The notes under the pieces were generated by a model. The model worked only from the letters and a program-made list of their open reading frames with translations. It did not search any database and had not been told where the DNA came from. A stretch of DNA of 64,000 nt from Lachnospiraceae bacterium (GTDB lineage Bacteria; Bacillota; Clostridia; Lachnospirales; Lachnospiraceae), in the NCBI GenBank assembly GCA_015056815.1, contig SVFN01000006.1:1-64000 (forward strand), in the 5' to 3' direction. A program made the position numbers and the translations under genes. Shown here one piece after another: positions 15,980 to 25,362 of the stretch. Every line of letters starts with the position of its first letter. Position 1 is the stretch's first letter.

Positions 15980-18900
15980 TTATTTCTGTATCTTCTGTTT
16001 TTTACCATTCATTCCCCGCGCCTTCAGGATACTCTTGTAGGATTTAAGTTTCTTGCCGGGCACCCTGACTTTTGCCTTCTTATGAATATTCTTAAAGGCA
16101 TTTTTCCCTACGGTTTTCCCGGTCAGCTTGGTGGTCTTGATAATGATCGTCTTTAAGCCGGTACAACCGCTGAATGCGTTTTGTCCGATCTTTTTGATAT
16201 TCTTGCCGATGGTAATCTTTTTCAGCTTTTTATGGTTCTTAAAGGCGTTCGCCTTAATCTCGGTGACCTTGTATTTCTTCTTGTTGATCGTAATCTCGTC
16301 AGGGATCGTAGCCGTTGTGATCTTGTTATTTGCAGTTGAGTTAAACGTTACCGTAAAGGTCTTATCCACTGAGGTTACCGTGTAGGAATACTGGGTGGCT
16401 TCATCCATTACGATATCACCCTTCTTGGGATCTTTTTTAACGGTTATAACGCCCGGAATCTTCTCATCATAGTTCCAGACGGTCGGTTTCGCAAGTTCCT
16501 TCGGATAACTTGCGTAATCGGTCTCTTTTTCACGATTCACATCCTCTGCAAGAATATATACATGGTATTCCGTACCCCATTTTGCATGAGCCAAAGAATC
16601 AGGGAGTCCAAATGTAGCCACCCCCGTGGTGTTAAAAGTATTGCCAACATTCATCTTGCCATAGTAAAGGACTTTTGCATGATTCGTGTTGCCGATCTCA
16701 TATCTTTTATCAAGAACAAGAACGGACATTTGCGTTGCATCCTTGCTGTCAGCCCCGGAAATTGCGTATGGAACTGTAATCACATTGTTTCTTGCCGATA
16801 TTTTTTTATTCGCCTGAAGCATTGCTTTTAATTCATCGTCCAGCAACGTCAATTTATATTCCGCATCATTCTCTCCCGCTTTACCTTCAATGACCGAAGA
16901 AAACAGAATAGATGATCGATTGATGTTGAACGCAGGGCTAACACCAACTTTACCATATACTGCATCGCCACCACGAATACTTCCTTTATCTACACGGGCT
17001 GAATACTGAGAATTTGTCGAAGAAGGAGTACGTAACCACCATTCACTTGATGTTCCGTTATATTTCTTCATATGATTTACTACATCATGTTGATTATCAC
17101 TTAAATCGTAACCACAATCGGATGCATAACCATAATCCGTATTTAGAACATCTTCGAAATCAAGTAAAAATATCTTTTCACCATTCAACCCTTTATAGTT
17201 TTTGAATTCATTATTTTTCGGAGCACCTACTGTAATGGCATGTGTTGATGCATAACTATTTGCAATTGCATTATTTTCCAACCGGCTAAAAGAAGAATCC
17301 AAAAAATCACTTCCATTAAGACCAAAATTCAATTTACAATAAGTCCAATCGTTATATTCTTCTGCACCATCATCAACATATCCATTATCAAACATTGAAT
17401 TAAATAGTATGCTGTCACAATCCAAAAACATTGTTGGCCGTCCATCACTTGTATATTTCGTAGTCTCAGGAGCAAGCACACGATATTTTACCGGATGTAC
17501 TCCTGCATACATTCCATACCAAACATAGCTGCCTGTCCAATCCTTGCTTGCTTTACCTTTTTCCGGTGCTTTCATGATATCTGTACAAAGACCGGAAACT
17601 GTCTTTTCTCCGGTACCTGATGTTGCAGAAGCCGACTCATTGATCTCCCTCCATATAGCTCTCAATGTAGTGTCCGGTGTAATCGTAATCTCTGTTCCAA
17701 CTTCGCCCTTATCCCATTTCACAAACTCTTTTCCTAACGGTGCCTTAAATGTACAAGCCGGAAGTGTATATTTAGAATATGGGTCTATTTTAATCTCATC
17801 CAAAGTACCACTACCGTCATTTGCATCGAAAACCAATGAAATTTTCGGTAACGGTTCAAATGTGGCCTCAATTTCAACATCAGAATTAGATATTTTAAAT
17901 ATACCATTATCAATATCGGTCCATGCAATATTACCGGAAATAATTCTCCACTCCTTGAACTGATATCGTTCATTTGGCACTGCCGTAAGTTTCACTGCAT
18001 CGCCGTTTTCCCCTTTTGATACCGATGCGCTTGCAGTTCCATTCCCATCAGATGTCACTTTAACATGATATTCCCAGGGAGAAGGGGCTTTGGTTAGTTC
18101 TTTCGGCTCACTAGCATAATCTGTTTCTTTTTCAAGATTAACATCCTCTGCGATAATATATACTTTATAATCCTTTCCCCACTTTTCTTTCTTTAGATTA
18201 GAAGGAAATGTAAAAGTTCCCTCGCCTTCACTTTTAAGAGTTCCTGATATATTCAATTTTCCATAATATAATATCTCTGCACCATTAGCATTTCCTGATA
18301 CATAACTTTTATCAAGGATCAAAACAGATATTTGTGTTGCATTATTAATATTGCTGCCATACATGGAATACGGCACAACAATGGAATTTCCCGAACCTGT
18401 CACTTTTTTATCTGTTGGAAGTTCTATGTTCATGTCATTATCTAATAACGTAAACTTATATTCCGAATCATCTCCTCCAACTGTACCACGAATGACAGAC
18501 GAAAACAGAACGGAAGATAACTTAACATTAAATGCAGGGCTGACACCGACAGTATGAGCTACCGCATCAAAATCGCCAACTCTTCCCTTATCTACATAAC
18601 CTGTTTCATTTAAATGATCTGAAGATGGTGTACGTAACCACCAATAAGCATCTTCTCCATTATATTTTTTCATGTGACTCACTACATCATGAGGACTATT
18701 GTTTGAATCATAGCCGCAATCAGCTGCATAACCATAATGCGAATTTAAAAGTTCTTCGAAATCCAGCAGAAATATTTTCTCTCCTCTTAATTCCTTATAT
18801 TTTGTCAAAACTTTATTTACCGGAGCACCTACTGTAATATCATGTGTTATAGCAGAACTATTTGCTATCGAATTTTGTTCTACTGTAGTAAAATTAGAAT

Positions 18901-19318
18901 ACAAAAAACCTTCTCCATTAAGGCTGAATTTTAATTTACAATAGGTCCAATCGTTATAATTTTGTTGTCCGTCATTAGCAAATCCGTCATCAATTGAACC
19001 TTTATAAAGAATGTTATCGCAATCCAAAAACATCGTCGGTTGATTCTCATTTGTATATTTGATCGTCCGAGGATCAAGAACACGATATTTCACCGGATTT
19101 TTATTATATTTGCCATACCATACATAGTTTCCTTTCCACGCACTATCCGTCTGTCCCGGCTGAGGTGCCTTAATAGCACTTGTCCCAAGACAAGCTATGG
19201 TCTTTTCACTTTCCGCATATGCTGTCAGCGTGAACCCTTCATGACCGAAAAGATTCATTGTCATAGCAAGTGAAATAGCCATACAACCTATCATTTTTTT
19301 GATTTTTCCCACTTTCAT
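15980..19318 (-). CDS. Secreted surface protein with duplicated DUF6273 domains and BspA-type LRR tail
   Basis: About 1,112 residues from the ATG after AAGGAGACAGACT. Signal peptide residues 1-35 (core MIGCMAISLAMTMNLF). DUF6273 copy 1 about residues 40-285 (KGNYVWYGKYNKNPVKYRVLD, NDWTYCKL, WWLRTPSSD, VGVSPAFNV) and copy 2 about 580-830 with the same motifs in the same order. Between them lie a bacterial repeat domain (DGNGTASASV...YQFKEW) and an InlB-type B-repeat (LVFDANDGSGTL...FVKWDKGEVGTEIT). Residues after about 1000 are leucine-rich repeats (IKANAFKNHKKLKKITIG, GQNAFSGCTGLKTI) ending in a lysine-rich stretch. No LPXTG motif. The Ig-like spacer after each DUF6273 is also duplicated. Probably secreted or wall-associated; the ligand is unknown. 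Confidence 0.85.
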   Translation of the reverse strand: MKVGKIKKMIGCMAISLAMTMNLFGHEGFTLTAYAESEKTIACLGTSAIKAPQPGQTDSAWKGNYVWYGKYNKNPVKYRVLDPRTIKYTNENQPTMFLDCDNILYKGSIDDGFANDGQQNYNDWTYCKLKFSLNGEGFLYSNFTTVEQNSIANSSAITHDITVGAPVNKVLTKYKELRGEKIFLLDFEELLNSHYGYAADCGYDSNNSPHDVVSHMKKYNGEDAYWWLRTPSSDHLNETGYVDKGRVGDFDAVAHTVGVSPAFNVKLSSVLFSSVIRGTVGGDDSEYKFTLLDNDMNIELPTDKKVTGSGNSIVVPYSMYGSNINNATQISVLILDKSYVSGNANGAEILYYGKLNISGTLKSEGEGTFTFPSNLKKEKWGKDYKVYIIAEDVNLEKETDYASEPKELTKAPSPWEYHVKVTSDGNGTASASVSKGENGDAVKLTAVPNERYQFKEWRIISGNIAWTDIDNGIFKISNSDVEIEATFEPLPKISLVFDANDGSGTLDEIKIDPYSKYTLPACTFKAPLGKEFVKWDKGEVGTEITITPDTTLRAIWREINESASATSGTGEKTVSGLCTDIMKAPEKGKASKDWTGSYVWYGMYAGVHPVKYRVLAPETTKYTSDGRPTMFLDCDSILFNSMFDNGYVDDGAEEYNDWTYCKLNFGLNGSDFLDSSFSRLENNAIANSYASTHAITVGAPKNNEFKNYKGLNGEKIFLLDFEDVLNTDYGYASDCGYDLSDNQHDVVNHMKKYNGTSSEWWLRTPSSTNSQYSARVDKGSIRGGDAVYGKVGVSPAFNINRSSILFSSVIEGKAGENDAEYKLTLLDDELKAMLQANKKISARNNVITVPYAISGADSKDATQMSVLVLDKRYEIGNTNHAKVLYYGKMNVGNTFNTTGVATFGLPDSLAHAKWGTEYHVYILAEDVNREKETDYASYPKELAKPTVWNYDEKIPGVITVKKDPKKGDIVMDEATQYSYTVTSVDKTFTVTFNSTANNKITTATIPDEITINKKKYKVTEIKANAFKNHKKLKKITIGKNIKKIGQNAFSGCTGLKTIIIKTTKLTGKTVGKNAFKNIHKKAKVRVPGKKLKSYKSILKARGMNGKKQKIQK

Positions 19319-19471
19319 AGTCTGTCTCCTTATGTTATTTGCCCAAAAGTTCTGCACTGAATACATAATTATATCATATTTGAGTTATTTTTGCATCCAT
19401 TGTACCACATAATCATGATGCCGTATACAAACTTGTGTTTCTCTGCATCCGGCAGCAAGCCCCCATAACGC

Positions 19472-19518
19472 AAAAAACACCATACATATCTGTGCCCAAC
19501 ACACAGCATGTATGGTGT
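19472..19518 (-). terminator. Strong Rho-independent terminator
   Basis: Stem CACCATACAT / ATGTATGGTG followed on the minus strand by TTTTTTG. It terminates the small gene at 19537 ahead of the DUF6273 protein gene. Confidence 0.88.
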
Positions 19519-19536
19519 CCATGTCCTTACGTCCTG

Positions 19537-19827
19537 TCACTCCAGACGGATATTTCCCCGTCTCACCTCCAGAAAATCCACTTCACTCAGATCCAGCCCC
19601 GACTCTTCCAGCAATTCTCTTGCAGACTCCGCCATCAGGGAATTGATCCGGATAATGCACCGCGTGGATTTACTGAACAGCTTGCCACACCAGTCTTCGG
19701 AAAAAGCAATCTGGTTTTTCATAAAAATACGCTCAATACTGTTCTTTAACTCGATATCATTCACCTCACAGAATGCCACTTCATTCTGGAATCGAATGCT
19801 TAAGTTGCCCGGTTCTTCATAACTCAT
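19537..19827 (-). CDS. Conserved hypothetical protein
   Basis: About 96 residues; the start is placed at an ATG preceded by GGGTGATGAAT, with two other possible starts just upstream. The sequence (NLSIRFQNEVAFCEVNDIEL, WCGKLFSKSTRCIIRINSLMAES) is unlike any family I can name with confidence. It is soluble and mixed alpha/beta in appearance, with two cysteines. It has a strong terminator and sits between the serine protease and the DUF6273 protein genes. The function is unknown. Confidence 0.6.
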   Translation of the reverse strand: MSYEEPGNLSIRFQNEVAFCEVNDIELKNSIERIFMKNQIAFSEDWCGKLFSKSTRCIIRINSLMAESARELLEESGLDLSEVDFLEVRRGNIRLE

Positions 19828-20018
19828 ATTCATCACCCATGTTATCTTGTTCTATTCCTATCCAGGCATTCTTTCTCCTGAATAGCTGCCTCATTATACA
19901 ACGTTCCCTCCCGCCTCATTGCAGGATCAGAACAGTTATATTTTATTACGACCACCAAAGAATTGCAACCAGAAATTTCATTTTTCCGTTCTTTTCCGTT
20001 CTTTTTGCTCTCCGGTTC

Positions 20019-21560
20019 CTAAAACCCGTAAATCTTATTTCCGCTGCACCTTTCATACTCTGCCAGGATCCATTTGAGTTGCACCCCGCACATCTGATCC
20101 TCCTTCTCTTCATGCGACACTCCTGCGCACATGGAGATCAGATAACCATGGCTGTCAAAAACAGCACTGCCCGAATCTCCCTGCTCGATCTTTACCGAGA
20201 AGGTCGTAAAGGTACTGCCGTTAAAAATCCTGCTCTCATAGGCAGAAAAATAGCCCTCCTCCGTATGTGTGGGTTTATTGACAAAAAGACTCGTCCGAAA
20301 CAGTTCTTCCCCCTCCTGTATCGTCATGGCGCGTGCAAGTGATATCGCCGGCTCTTTTAAATAATCCCATACCTCCTGTGGCAGATCGGCTTTATCGATC
20401 CGCACAAAAGCCACATCCTTTTCTTCATTCCCGCCCAAAAAAGTATAAGCAGAAGTATGATAACCGGGATAAAAAGTCAATACTGCCTGTTCCTTTTCAA
20501 ACGGTGCCAGAACGTGATAATTGCTGGCGATATAAACGGCATCCTCCGTCATATCGATCACAAATCCGTTTCCGTAGGCATATCCGTTTTTTAATGTAAA
20601 ATGAATGCTTACCAGCGTCGGCTGAACATCCTGTTCGGCTCTTACGATATCACTTTCCTTAAGCCGCTCTGCTTCAGCTCCGGTATCCTTCGTCAGTACC
20701 TTGCCGTCAAGCAGCGCTTCCTTATCAGACATCAGAACACTCGTCAGGCGGTTTTCCGGCACCACATGCACCTCCACCACGACGCTGTCTCGTACATGAT
20801 AGGAATTACAAGCCTCAAACTCAATCTCATAATCGCCTTCCCTGCCGGTATCAAGTGACCCGCGCTTCATCACAAGAGAATCTCTTATCGCCTCTCCATC
20901 CTGCTCATCCGTCACACTGACCTCTCTCAAAAATTCTTCCTCCGAATAATCTTCATCGGACTGCATCACATAATAGACTCCGGGCGCAGTGATCTGTGGT
21001 GCCTCGGCCACCCAGACCGTAACCGGCTTCCTGGAAATATTGCCGTTTGCATCCCTGACACAGATCATATCGTCAAAACAGCCAAAGGTATCATAAATAT
21101 GCTCCGGCTTACCGTCTGCAAATTCCACTGACAATGATCCTGCCGCATTGTCGCTTGCTCCGGTCACCAGGGAATCCGCCTCCAGCACTTCCCCCGGCTC
21201 CAGACCGATCTCTTCCCTGGTCGTTTCAAACTTCGGAGGCGTCGTGTCCACGATATGTACCCTGACCGAATACTCCCCAAAATGCAGATAGGAAAACACC
21301 AGCTTCTCTTCTCCCACCCGGGTAATGTCATCAATCCCCTTTTCAAGCACGATCCTGGAGACTGCCATTTGCGTGCCGTCAAAGTAATCTCCTGCCTCCA
21401 GAGATGGCATTGTACCAGCTTCCAGTGTGATCTCCTGTGTTTTCGGTACAATCCAAAATGCCAGCATTCCCCCTGCCAGAGCTGTCAGAAACATAAGGAT
21501 TCCCAGCACCCACATTACCAGTCCTGCACTTATTCCCTTTTTTCTCCTTCCGTAGCCCAC
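20019..21560 (-). CDS. Membrane-anchored trypsin-like serine protease with Ig-like ectodomain
   Basis: 513 residues from a GTG start with AAGGAAGAAAAAC upstream. One N-terminal membrane anchor (residues 13-36, rich in Leu/Ala/Gly) after a basic KGRRK-like tail places the rest outside. Residues 40-300 are beta-rich Ig/HYR-like modules (VRVHIVDTTPPKFE, DNAAGSLSVEFADG, DANGNISRKPVTVWV). The protease domain has the full triad: His in IASNYHVLAPF, Asp in EKDVAFVRID, Ser in EQGDSGSAVFD. It lies 79 bp downstream of sigE, on the same strand. The substrate is unknown; a role in sporulation-stage processing is possible only by location. Confidence 0.82.
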   Translation of the reverse strand: MGYGRRKKGISAGLVMWVLGILMFLTALAGGMLAFWIVPKTQEITLEAGTMPSLEAGDYFDGTQMAVSRIVLEKGIDDITRVGEEKLVFSYLHFGEYSVRVHIVDTTPPKFETTREEIGLEPGEVLEADSLVTGASDNAAGSLSVEFADGKPEHIYDTFGCFDDMICVRDANGNISRKPVTVWVAEAPQITAPGVYYVMQSDEDYSEEEFLREVSVTDEQDGEAIRDSLVMKRGSLDTGREGDYEIEFEACNSYHVRDSVVVEVHVVPENRLTSVLMSDKEALLDGKVLTKDTGAEAERLKESDIVRAEQDVQPTLVSIHFTLKNGYAYGNGFVIDMTEDAVYIASNYHVLAPFEKEQAVLTFYPGYHTSAYTFLGGNEEKDVAFVRIDKADLPQEVWDYLKEPAISLARAMTIQEGEELFRTSLFVNKPTHTEEGYFSAYESRIFNGSTFTTFSVKIEQGDSGSAVFDSHGYLISMCAGVSHEEKEDQMCGVQLKWILAEYERCSGNKIYGF

Positions 21561-21639
21561 GTTTTTCTTCCTTCCGCTTCTTCTAAAGTATTCTCATTAT
21601 ACCCTCTCTCAGCATTCTCCACAAGTCCCGGCAAAAAGG

Positions 21640-22362
21640 TTACCCTTCTTTATCCATCTCTGCCTTCAGTCTCTTCATGATCTTCTTTTCCAGCCTTGAT
21701 ATGTAGGACTGGGAAATTCCCAGCTGATCCGCCACTTCTTTCTGTGTCATTTCCTTTCCATCCGACCGGTCCAGTCCAAACCGCATGTTCACGATCAGCC
21801 GCTCTCTGTCCGACAGCTTTAAAATCGCCTTTTTCAGCAGATTTTTCTCGGTCTCATTCTCCAGATCACGATAGATGATATCCTCATCTGTTCCCAAAAC
21901 GTCCGACAGAAGCAGTTCGTTTCCATCCCAGTCAACATTTAAAGGTTCATCGATAGAAACTTCCAGTCTGGTCTTGGAATTGCGCCTTAAATACATCAGG
22001 ATCTCATTTTCGATGCATCTGGAAGCATATGTTGCCAGCTTGATCTTCTTTTGCGGATCATAGGTATTGATTGACTTGATGAGTCCGATCGTGCCAATGG
22101 AGATCAGATCTTCCACACCCACTCCGGTATTGTCAAATTTTTTGGCAATATACACCACCAGCCGCAGATTATGCTCGATCAAAGTACTTTTTGCCTGATA
22201 TGCATTGGTGGAATCCAGTTTCCGAATCATCTCGTTCTCCTGTTCGGCTTCCAGCGGAGGCGGAAGCACTTCCGTCCCCCCTATGTAATGGATCTCACCG
22301 CTTCTTTCCTTCTGAATGATCCGAAACTGTATCCGCTCCGGCAAGGCTACTTTAAAAATCAT
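21640..22362 (-). CDS. sigE: Sporulation sigma factor SigE precursor (mother cell)
   Basis: 240 residues; AGGAGGAAGAAGAG precedes the ATG. An N-terminal pro-sequence of about 25 residues precedes [12 protein letters not shown], the region where pro-SigE is cut by SpoIIGA in B. subtilis. Region 2 ([49 protein letters not shown]) and region 4 ([28 protein letters not shown]) are intact. The pro-sequence differs from the Bacillus one and is rich in basic and hydrophobic residues. It follows spoIIGA by 27 bp and is surely in the same operon. Confidence 0.95.
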   Translation of the reverse strand: MIFKVALPERIQFRIIQKERSGEIHYIGGTEVLPPPLEAEQENEMIRKLDSTNAYQAKSTLIEHNLRLVVYIAKKFDNTGVGVEDLISIGTIGLIKSINTYDPQKKIKLATYASRCIENEILMYLRRNSKTRLEVSIDEPLNVDWDGNELLLSDVLGTDEDIIYRDLENETEKNLLKKAILKLSDRERLIVNMRFGLDRSDGKEMTQKEVADQLGISQSYISRLEKKIMKRLKAEMDKEG

Positions 22363-22389
22363 CTCTTCTTCCTCCTTATATGAATTCGT

Positions 22390-23196
22390 TTATATATGCG
22401 GGTTTAAGATCATCTGATAATCTTCTTTGATACTAAGCTTTCCCTCATAGATCGCAACTACGGTTTTTTCAAAACAGCGCTCATAACCGTTCTCATCCTT
22501 GACTGACAATTCATCCGCTACAAACCCTTTCAATACGCCATTATCCATTCCAACGCTATGAAACGGGATCACGCGAAACCCTTTTACCGGTATCGGTATC
22601 TGATATTTTTCCATGATCCCCTTTTCCAAAAGCACCACCGCTTTCCCGGTAATAGGATCTGTCAGGGAATTTCCGCTATCCCAGAATCCTTTGCAGTAGG
22701 CCTTTTTCCCTTGTACCTTCAGACACACTTCGGTACTCTGACTTCGATGGAGTACTAATTCTCCCATGATCTTCATTCCTTTCTTCACAAACAAAACAAT
22801 AAATAAAAGCATTCCCGCAAACAAGATCGCACCATACGCAAAATGCCATAAAAATCGACTTCTTAATACAATGTTCCAGAATCCTCCCATACAAAATGTG
22901 CAAAAATACAGTAAAAAAAGACTGTGCAAAAAATCTCTTTTATTCCAATCCGCAAAACCGATCCAAAGCATGACGCATCCGGTCAACGGTCCTTCCAAAA
23001 AAAGCCGCGCTGCCCGCCCGGTAGTCGTGAACTGAAGCATCCATGCAATGGCACTTGCTGCAAGCGAACCGATAAACAGCCGAAATTGCACAGCCTTTTT
23101 CCCGGTGAGTATGGAAAGAAGCCGAAGCAACACATAATCTGAAACTAACAGAAAAAGAAACACAACATCGGTATAAACCTCAACAATCTCGATCAC
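22390..23196 (-). CDS. spoIIGA: Sigma-E processing peptidase SpoIIGA
   Basis: 268 residues, a little short for the family. The N-terminal half has five membrane segments (YTDVVFLFLLVSDYVLLRLL ...). The C-terminal soluble half contains FWDSGNSLTDPITGKAVVLL, the aspartic-protease-like DSG motif whose Asp is catalytic in B. subtilis. It cleaves pro-SigE after the SpoIIR signal. The start is uncertain: a GTG directly follows AGGAG, which is unusually close. A promoter-like element with a long spacer lies upstream (see findings) and overlaps the ftsZ terminator. Gene order ftsZ-spoIIGA-sigE is conserved in many spore formers. Confidence 0.92.
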   Translation of the reverse strand: MIEIVEVYTDVVFLFLLVSDYVLLRLLSILTGKKAVQFRLFIGSLAASAIAWMLQFTTTGRAARLFLEGPLTGCVMLWIGFADWNKRDFLHSLFLLYFCTFCMGGFWNIVLRSRFLWHFAYGAILFAGMLLFIVLFVKKGMKIMGELVLHRSQSTEVCLKVQGKKAYCKGFWDSGNSLTDPITGKAVVLLEKGIMEKYQIPIPVKGFRVIPFHSVGMDNGVLKGFVADELSVKDENGYERCFEKTVVAIYEGKLSIKEDYQMILNPHI

Positions 23197-23213
23197 CTCC
23201 TGTCCTGTATCAG

Positions 23214-23260
23214 TATAAAAAAAGAGCCCTGATTATTTTGTCATAATCAGGACTCTTTTC
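23214..23260 (-). terminator. Terminator between ftsZ and spoIIGA
   Basis: 16-bp stem AAAGAG.CCTGATTAT / ATAATCAGG.CTCTTT with one mismatch, followed on the minus strand by seven T. It separates division from sporulation transcription. Confidence 0.88.
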
Positions 23261-23317
23261 TTCAAAAACGCTCGACACGTTTCGTCAATTCTTCATAAAC
23301 ATCCACTCTATGTAGTT

Positions 23318-24490
23318 TTATTTCTTATTATGCTGTAAAAAACCCGGAATATCCAATGATTTCGCCGTCACATTGCTTTTTAAGGAGCTTCCCTGTCTGT
23401 TGATGGAATCCATCCCCAGGGGTGTCATAGGCGGAATCGGTGCCGTACCCGTCAGGTTCGGAGTTGAAACAGACTTCACAGCACTCTGTTTGGTGGCAAA
23501 CGTCGGTGCGGTAATATTCTTGATCGCCGGGCTGATGCCTCTCTCCTCAATGCCGGTAGCGATGACCGTCACATTACAGGTCTCTGTCATGGACTCATCA
23601 TACATCGCACCAAAAATAATATTTACATCCTCGCCAACCAGATCCTGTACATACCCGGCCGCATCAGAAGCATCCGTCAGAGAAATATCGCCGGATACAT
23701 TCACGATCACATCGCTCGCCCCGGAGATCGTCGTCTCCAAAAGCGGGGAAGTAACCGCCATCTTAACAGCTTCTGCCGCTTTATCATCACCTTGTCCAAA
23801 ACCGATACCGATATGAGCGATGCCCTTATCCTTCATAACCGTCTGGACATCTGCAAAGTCCAAATTGATAATGGACGGAACATTGATCAGATCCGTAATG
23901 CCACTGACAGCCTGCTGCAAAACTTCGTCTGCTTTTTTCAGTGCATCCGGAAGCGTCGTACGTTTGTCTACGATCTCAAGCAGCTTATCATTCGGTATCA
24001 CAATCAGAGTATCTACATTCTCACGCAGCTTGGCAATGCCCCCGAGAGCATTGGTCATACGTTTTTTAGCCTCAAACTTAAACGGCTTCGTCACGACACC
24101 GACTGTCAGGATCCCCATGTCCTTGGCTGCCCTGGCCACAACCGGTGCTGCACCGGTACCGGTACCGCCGCCCATGCCGCAGGTAACGAACACCATATCC
24201 GCACCCTTTAAAGCAGCTGTGATCTCTTCGATACTCTCTTCTGCGGCTTTCTCACCGATCTCCGGCTTCGCTCCCGCTCCCAGTCCCTTCGTCAGCTTCT
24301 CTCCGATCTGCAACTGTCTCGGTGCCTTACACAGCTGTAATGCCTGTCTGTCGGTATTGATCCCGACAAACTGTACCCCGCATATATTCTCATCTATCAT
24401 TCTGTTTACTGCATTGTTTCCTGCGCCGCCAACTCCGACTACTATGATCTTAGCCGCTGAATCAGCATCATTTGATTTAATCTCCAGCAA
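23318..24490 (-). CDS. ftsZ: Cell division GTPase FtsZ
   Basis: 390 residues from a TTG start ([18 protein letters not shown]) placed seven bases after GGGAGG; an ATG five codons earlier would lie inside that binding site. FtsZ polymerises into the division ring. Nucleotide-binding [14 protein letters not shown] and [10 protein letters not shown], synergy loop region [18 protein letters not shown], linker after about residue 310 and C-terminal peptide LDIPGFLQ that docks partners such as FtsA/SepF. It is the last division gene before the terminator at 23214-23260; ftsA is not present in the cluster. Confidence 0.96.
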   Translation of the reverse strand: MLEIKSNDADSAAKIIVVGVGGAGNNAVNRMIDENICGVQFVGINTDRQALQLCKAPRQLQIGEKLTKGLGAGAKPEIGEKAAEESIEEITAALKGADMVFVTCGMGGGTGTGAAPVVARAAKDMGILTVGVVTKPFKFEAKKRMTNALGGIAKLRENVDTLIVIPNDKLLEIVDKRTTLPDALKKADEVLQQAVSGITDLINVPSIINLDFADVQTVMKDKGIAHIGIGFGQGDDKAAEAVKMAVTSPLLETTISGASDVIVNVSGDISLTDASDAAGYVQDLVGEDVNIIFGAMYDESMTETCNVTVIATGIEERGISPAIKNITAPTFATKQSAVKSVSTPNLTGTAPIPPMTPLGMDSINRQGSSLKSNVTAKSLDIPGFLQHNKK

Positions 24491-24624
24491 AATAATTCCT
24501 CCCATCGATTCCCTAGAATACCATATAGCTTATCATATAATTTTTTGAAAGATTTATCAACAATATTTTGTAATTTTTTTTAAAAAATATTACAATTTTG
24601 TTTCACACCCTGTACGATTGCTCT

Positions 24625-25362
24625 TTATTCCATTTCAAATGTAACCTCTTCCGAATTGCCATCATAGTCCTGCATCTGCAAAACTCCCTTTTTTCCCTCC
24701 AGATTTGGCAGAATATTGGGAAGCTCCATGATCTTTTCATCCAGTTGCCCGTTTTTTCCGAGATTTACCCTGACCTGTCCGCAGTATAACATCACATTTC
24801 CGTTTCTCTCAAAATGAATCTTATCTGCGATCACCTTGTACTTCCCGAGAAGCTGTGTAATGGTAAGGATATCGGAAAAGATCGAAGCATCTTCCACCGG
24901 AAGCGCCTCATACAGACAGATCTCGTCAAACTTAAGACCAGTCACCTGCGGAATCCCCTTCGTAAACTTTTCTGAGGATTCCACGATAACGCCTTCCCTG
25001 TCAAAGTACATAAACCGGTCCAGATACTCGACGCATCCCGCCAGTGCCTTCTCATAGACCTGGATGCTGATGGAATGCCTGTCAGTGATCTTTACCTCCA
25101 TCGACTCCACAAACGGAACATCCTTGATCTCTTTATTGCGGTACTGAAATTTCAGCAAAAGGGAATTATCCCACATTCCGCCCCTTAGCACCATATTCTC
25201 TATTTCCTGATCGGTATAGTGCTGATTGCCTTCCACGCTGATCGCATTTACATGGAAGGCGAGCGTCAGATAAGCAAATCCGCCTCCCAGACTGACAAAC
25301 AGCAATAAAACCAGCAGGATCACGATCTGTTTTTTACCAATAAAACCATATTCTTTGTTCAT
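24625..25362 (-). CDS. ftsQ: Cell division protein FtsQ/DivIB
   Basis: 245 residues. One membrane segment (QIVILLVLLLFVSLGGGFAYL) follows a short cytoplasmic tail, then the POTRA domain (AISVEGNQHYTDQEIENMVL) and the beta domain (CVEYLDRFMYFDREGVIVE). FtsQ/DivIB forms a complex with FtsL and DivIC at the septum. The ATG overlaps the murA stop as ATGA, so it is coupled to murA. The length matches clostridial DivIB. Confidence 0.88.
   Translation of the reverse strand: MNKEYGFIGKKQIVILLVLLLFVSLGGGFAYLTLAFHVNAISVEGNQHYTDQEIENMVLRGGMWDNSLLLKFQYRNKEIKDVPFVESMEVKITDRHSISIQVYEKALAGCVEYLDRFMYFDREGVIVESSEKFTKGIPQVTGLKFDEICLYEALPVEDASIFSDILTITQLLGKYKVIADKIHFERNGNVMLYCGQVRVNLGKNGQLDEKIMELPNILPNLEGKKGVLQMQDYDGNSEEVTFEME

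Noticed and set aside
23820-24548. Plus-strand open frame of 242 codons opposite ftsZ
   Set aside because: Antisense shadow of ftsZ with low-complexity Ser/Ala/Pro composition.
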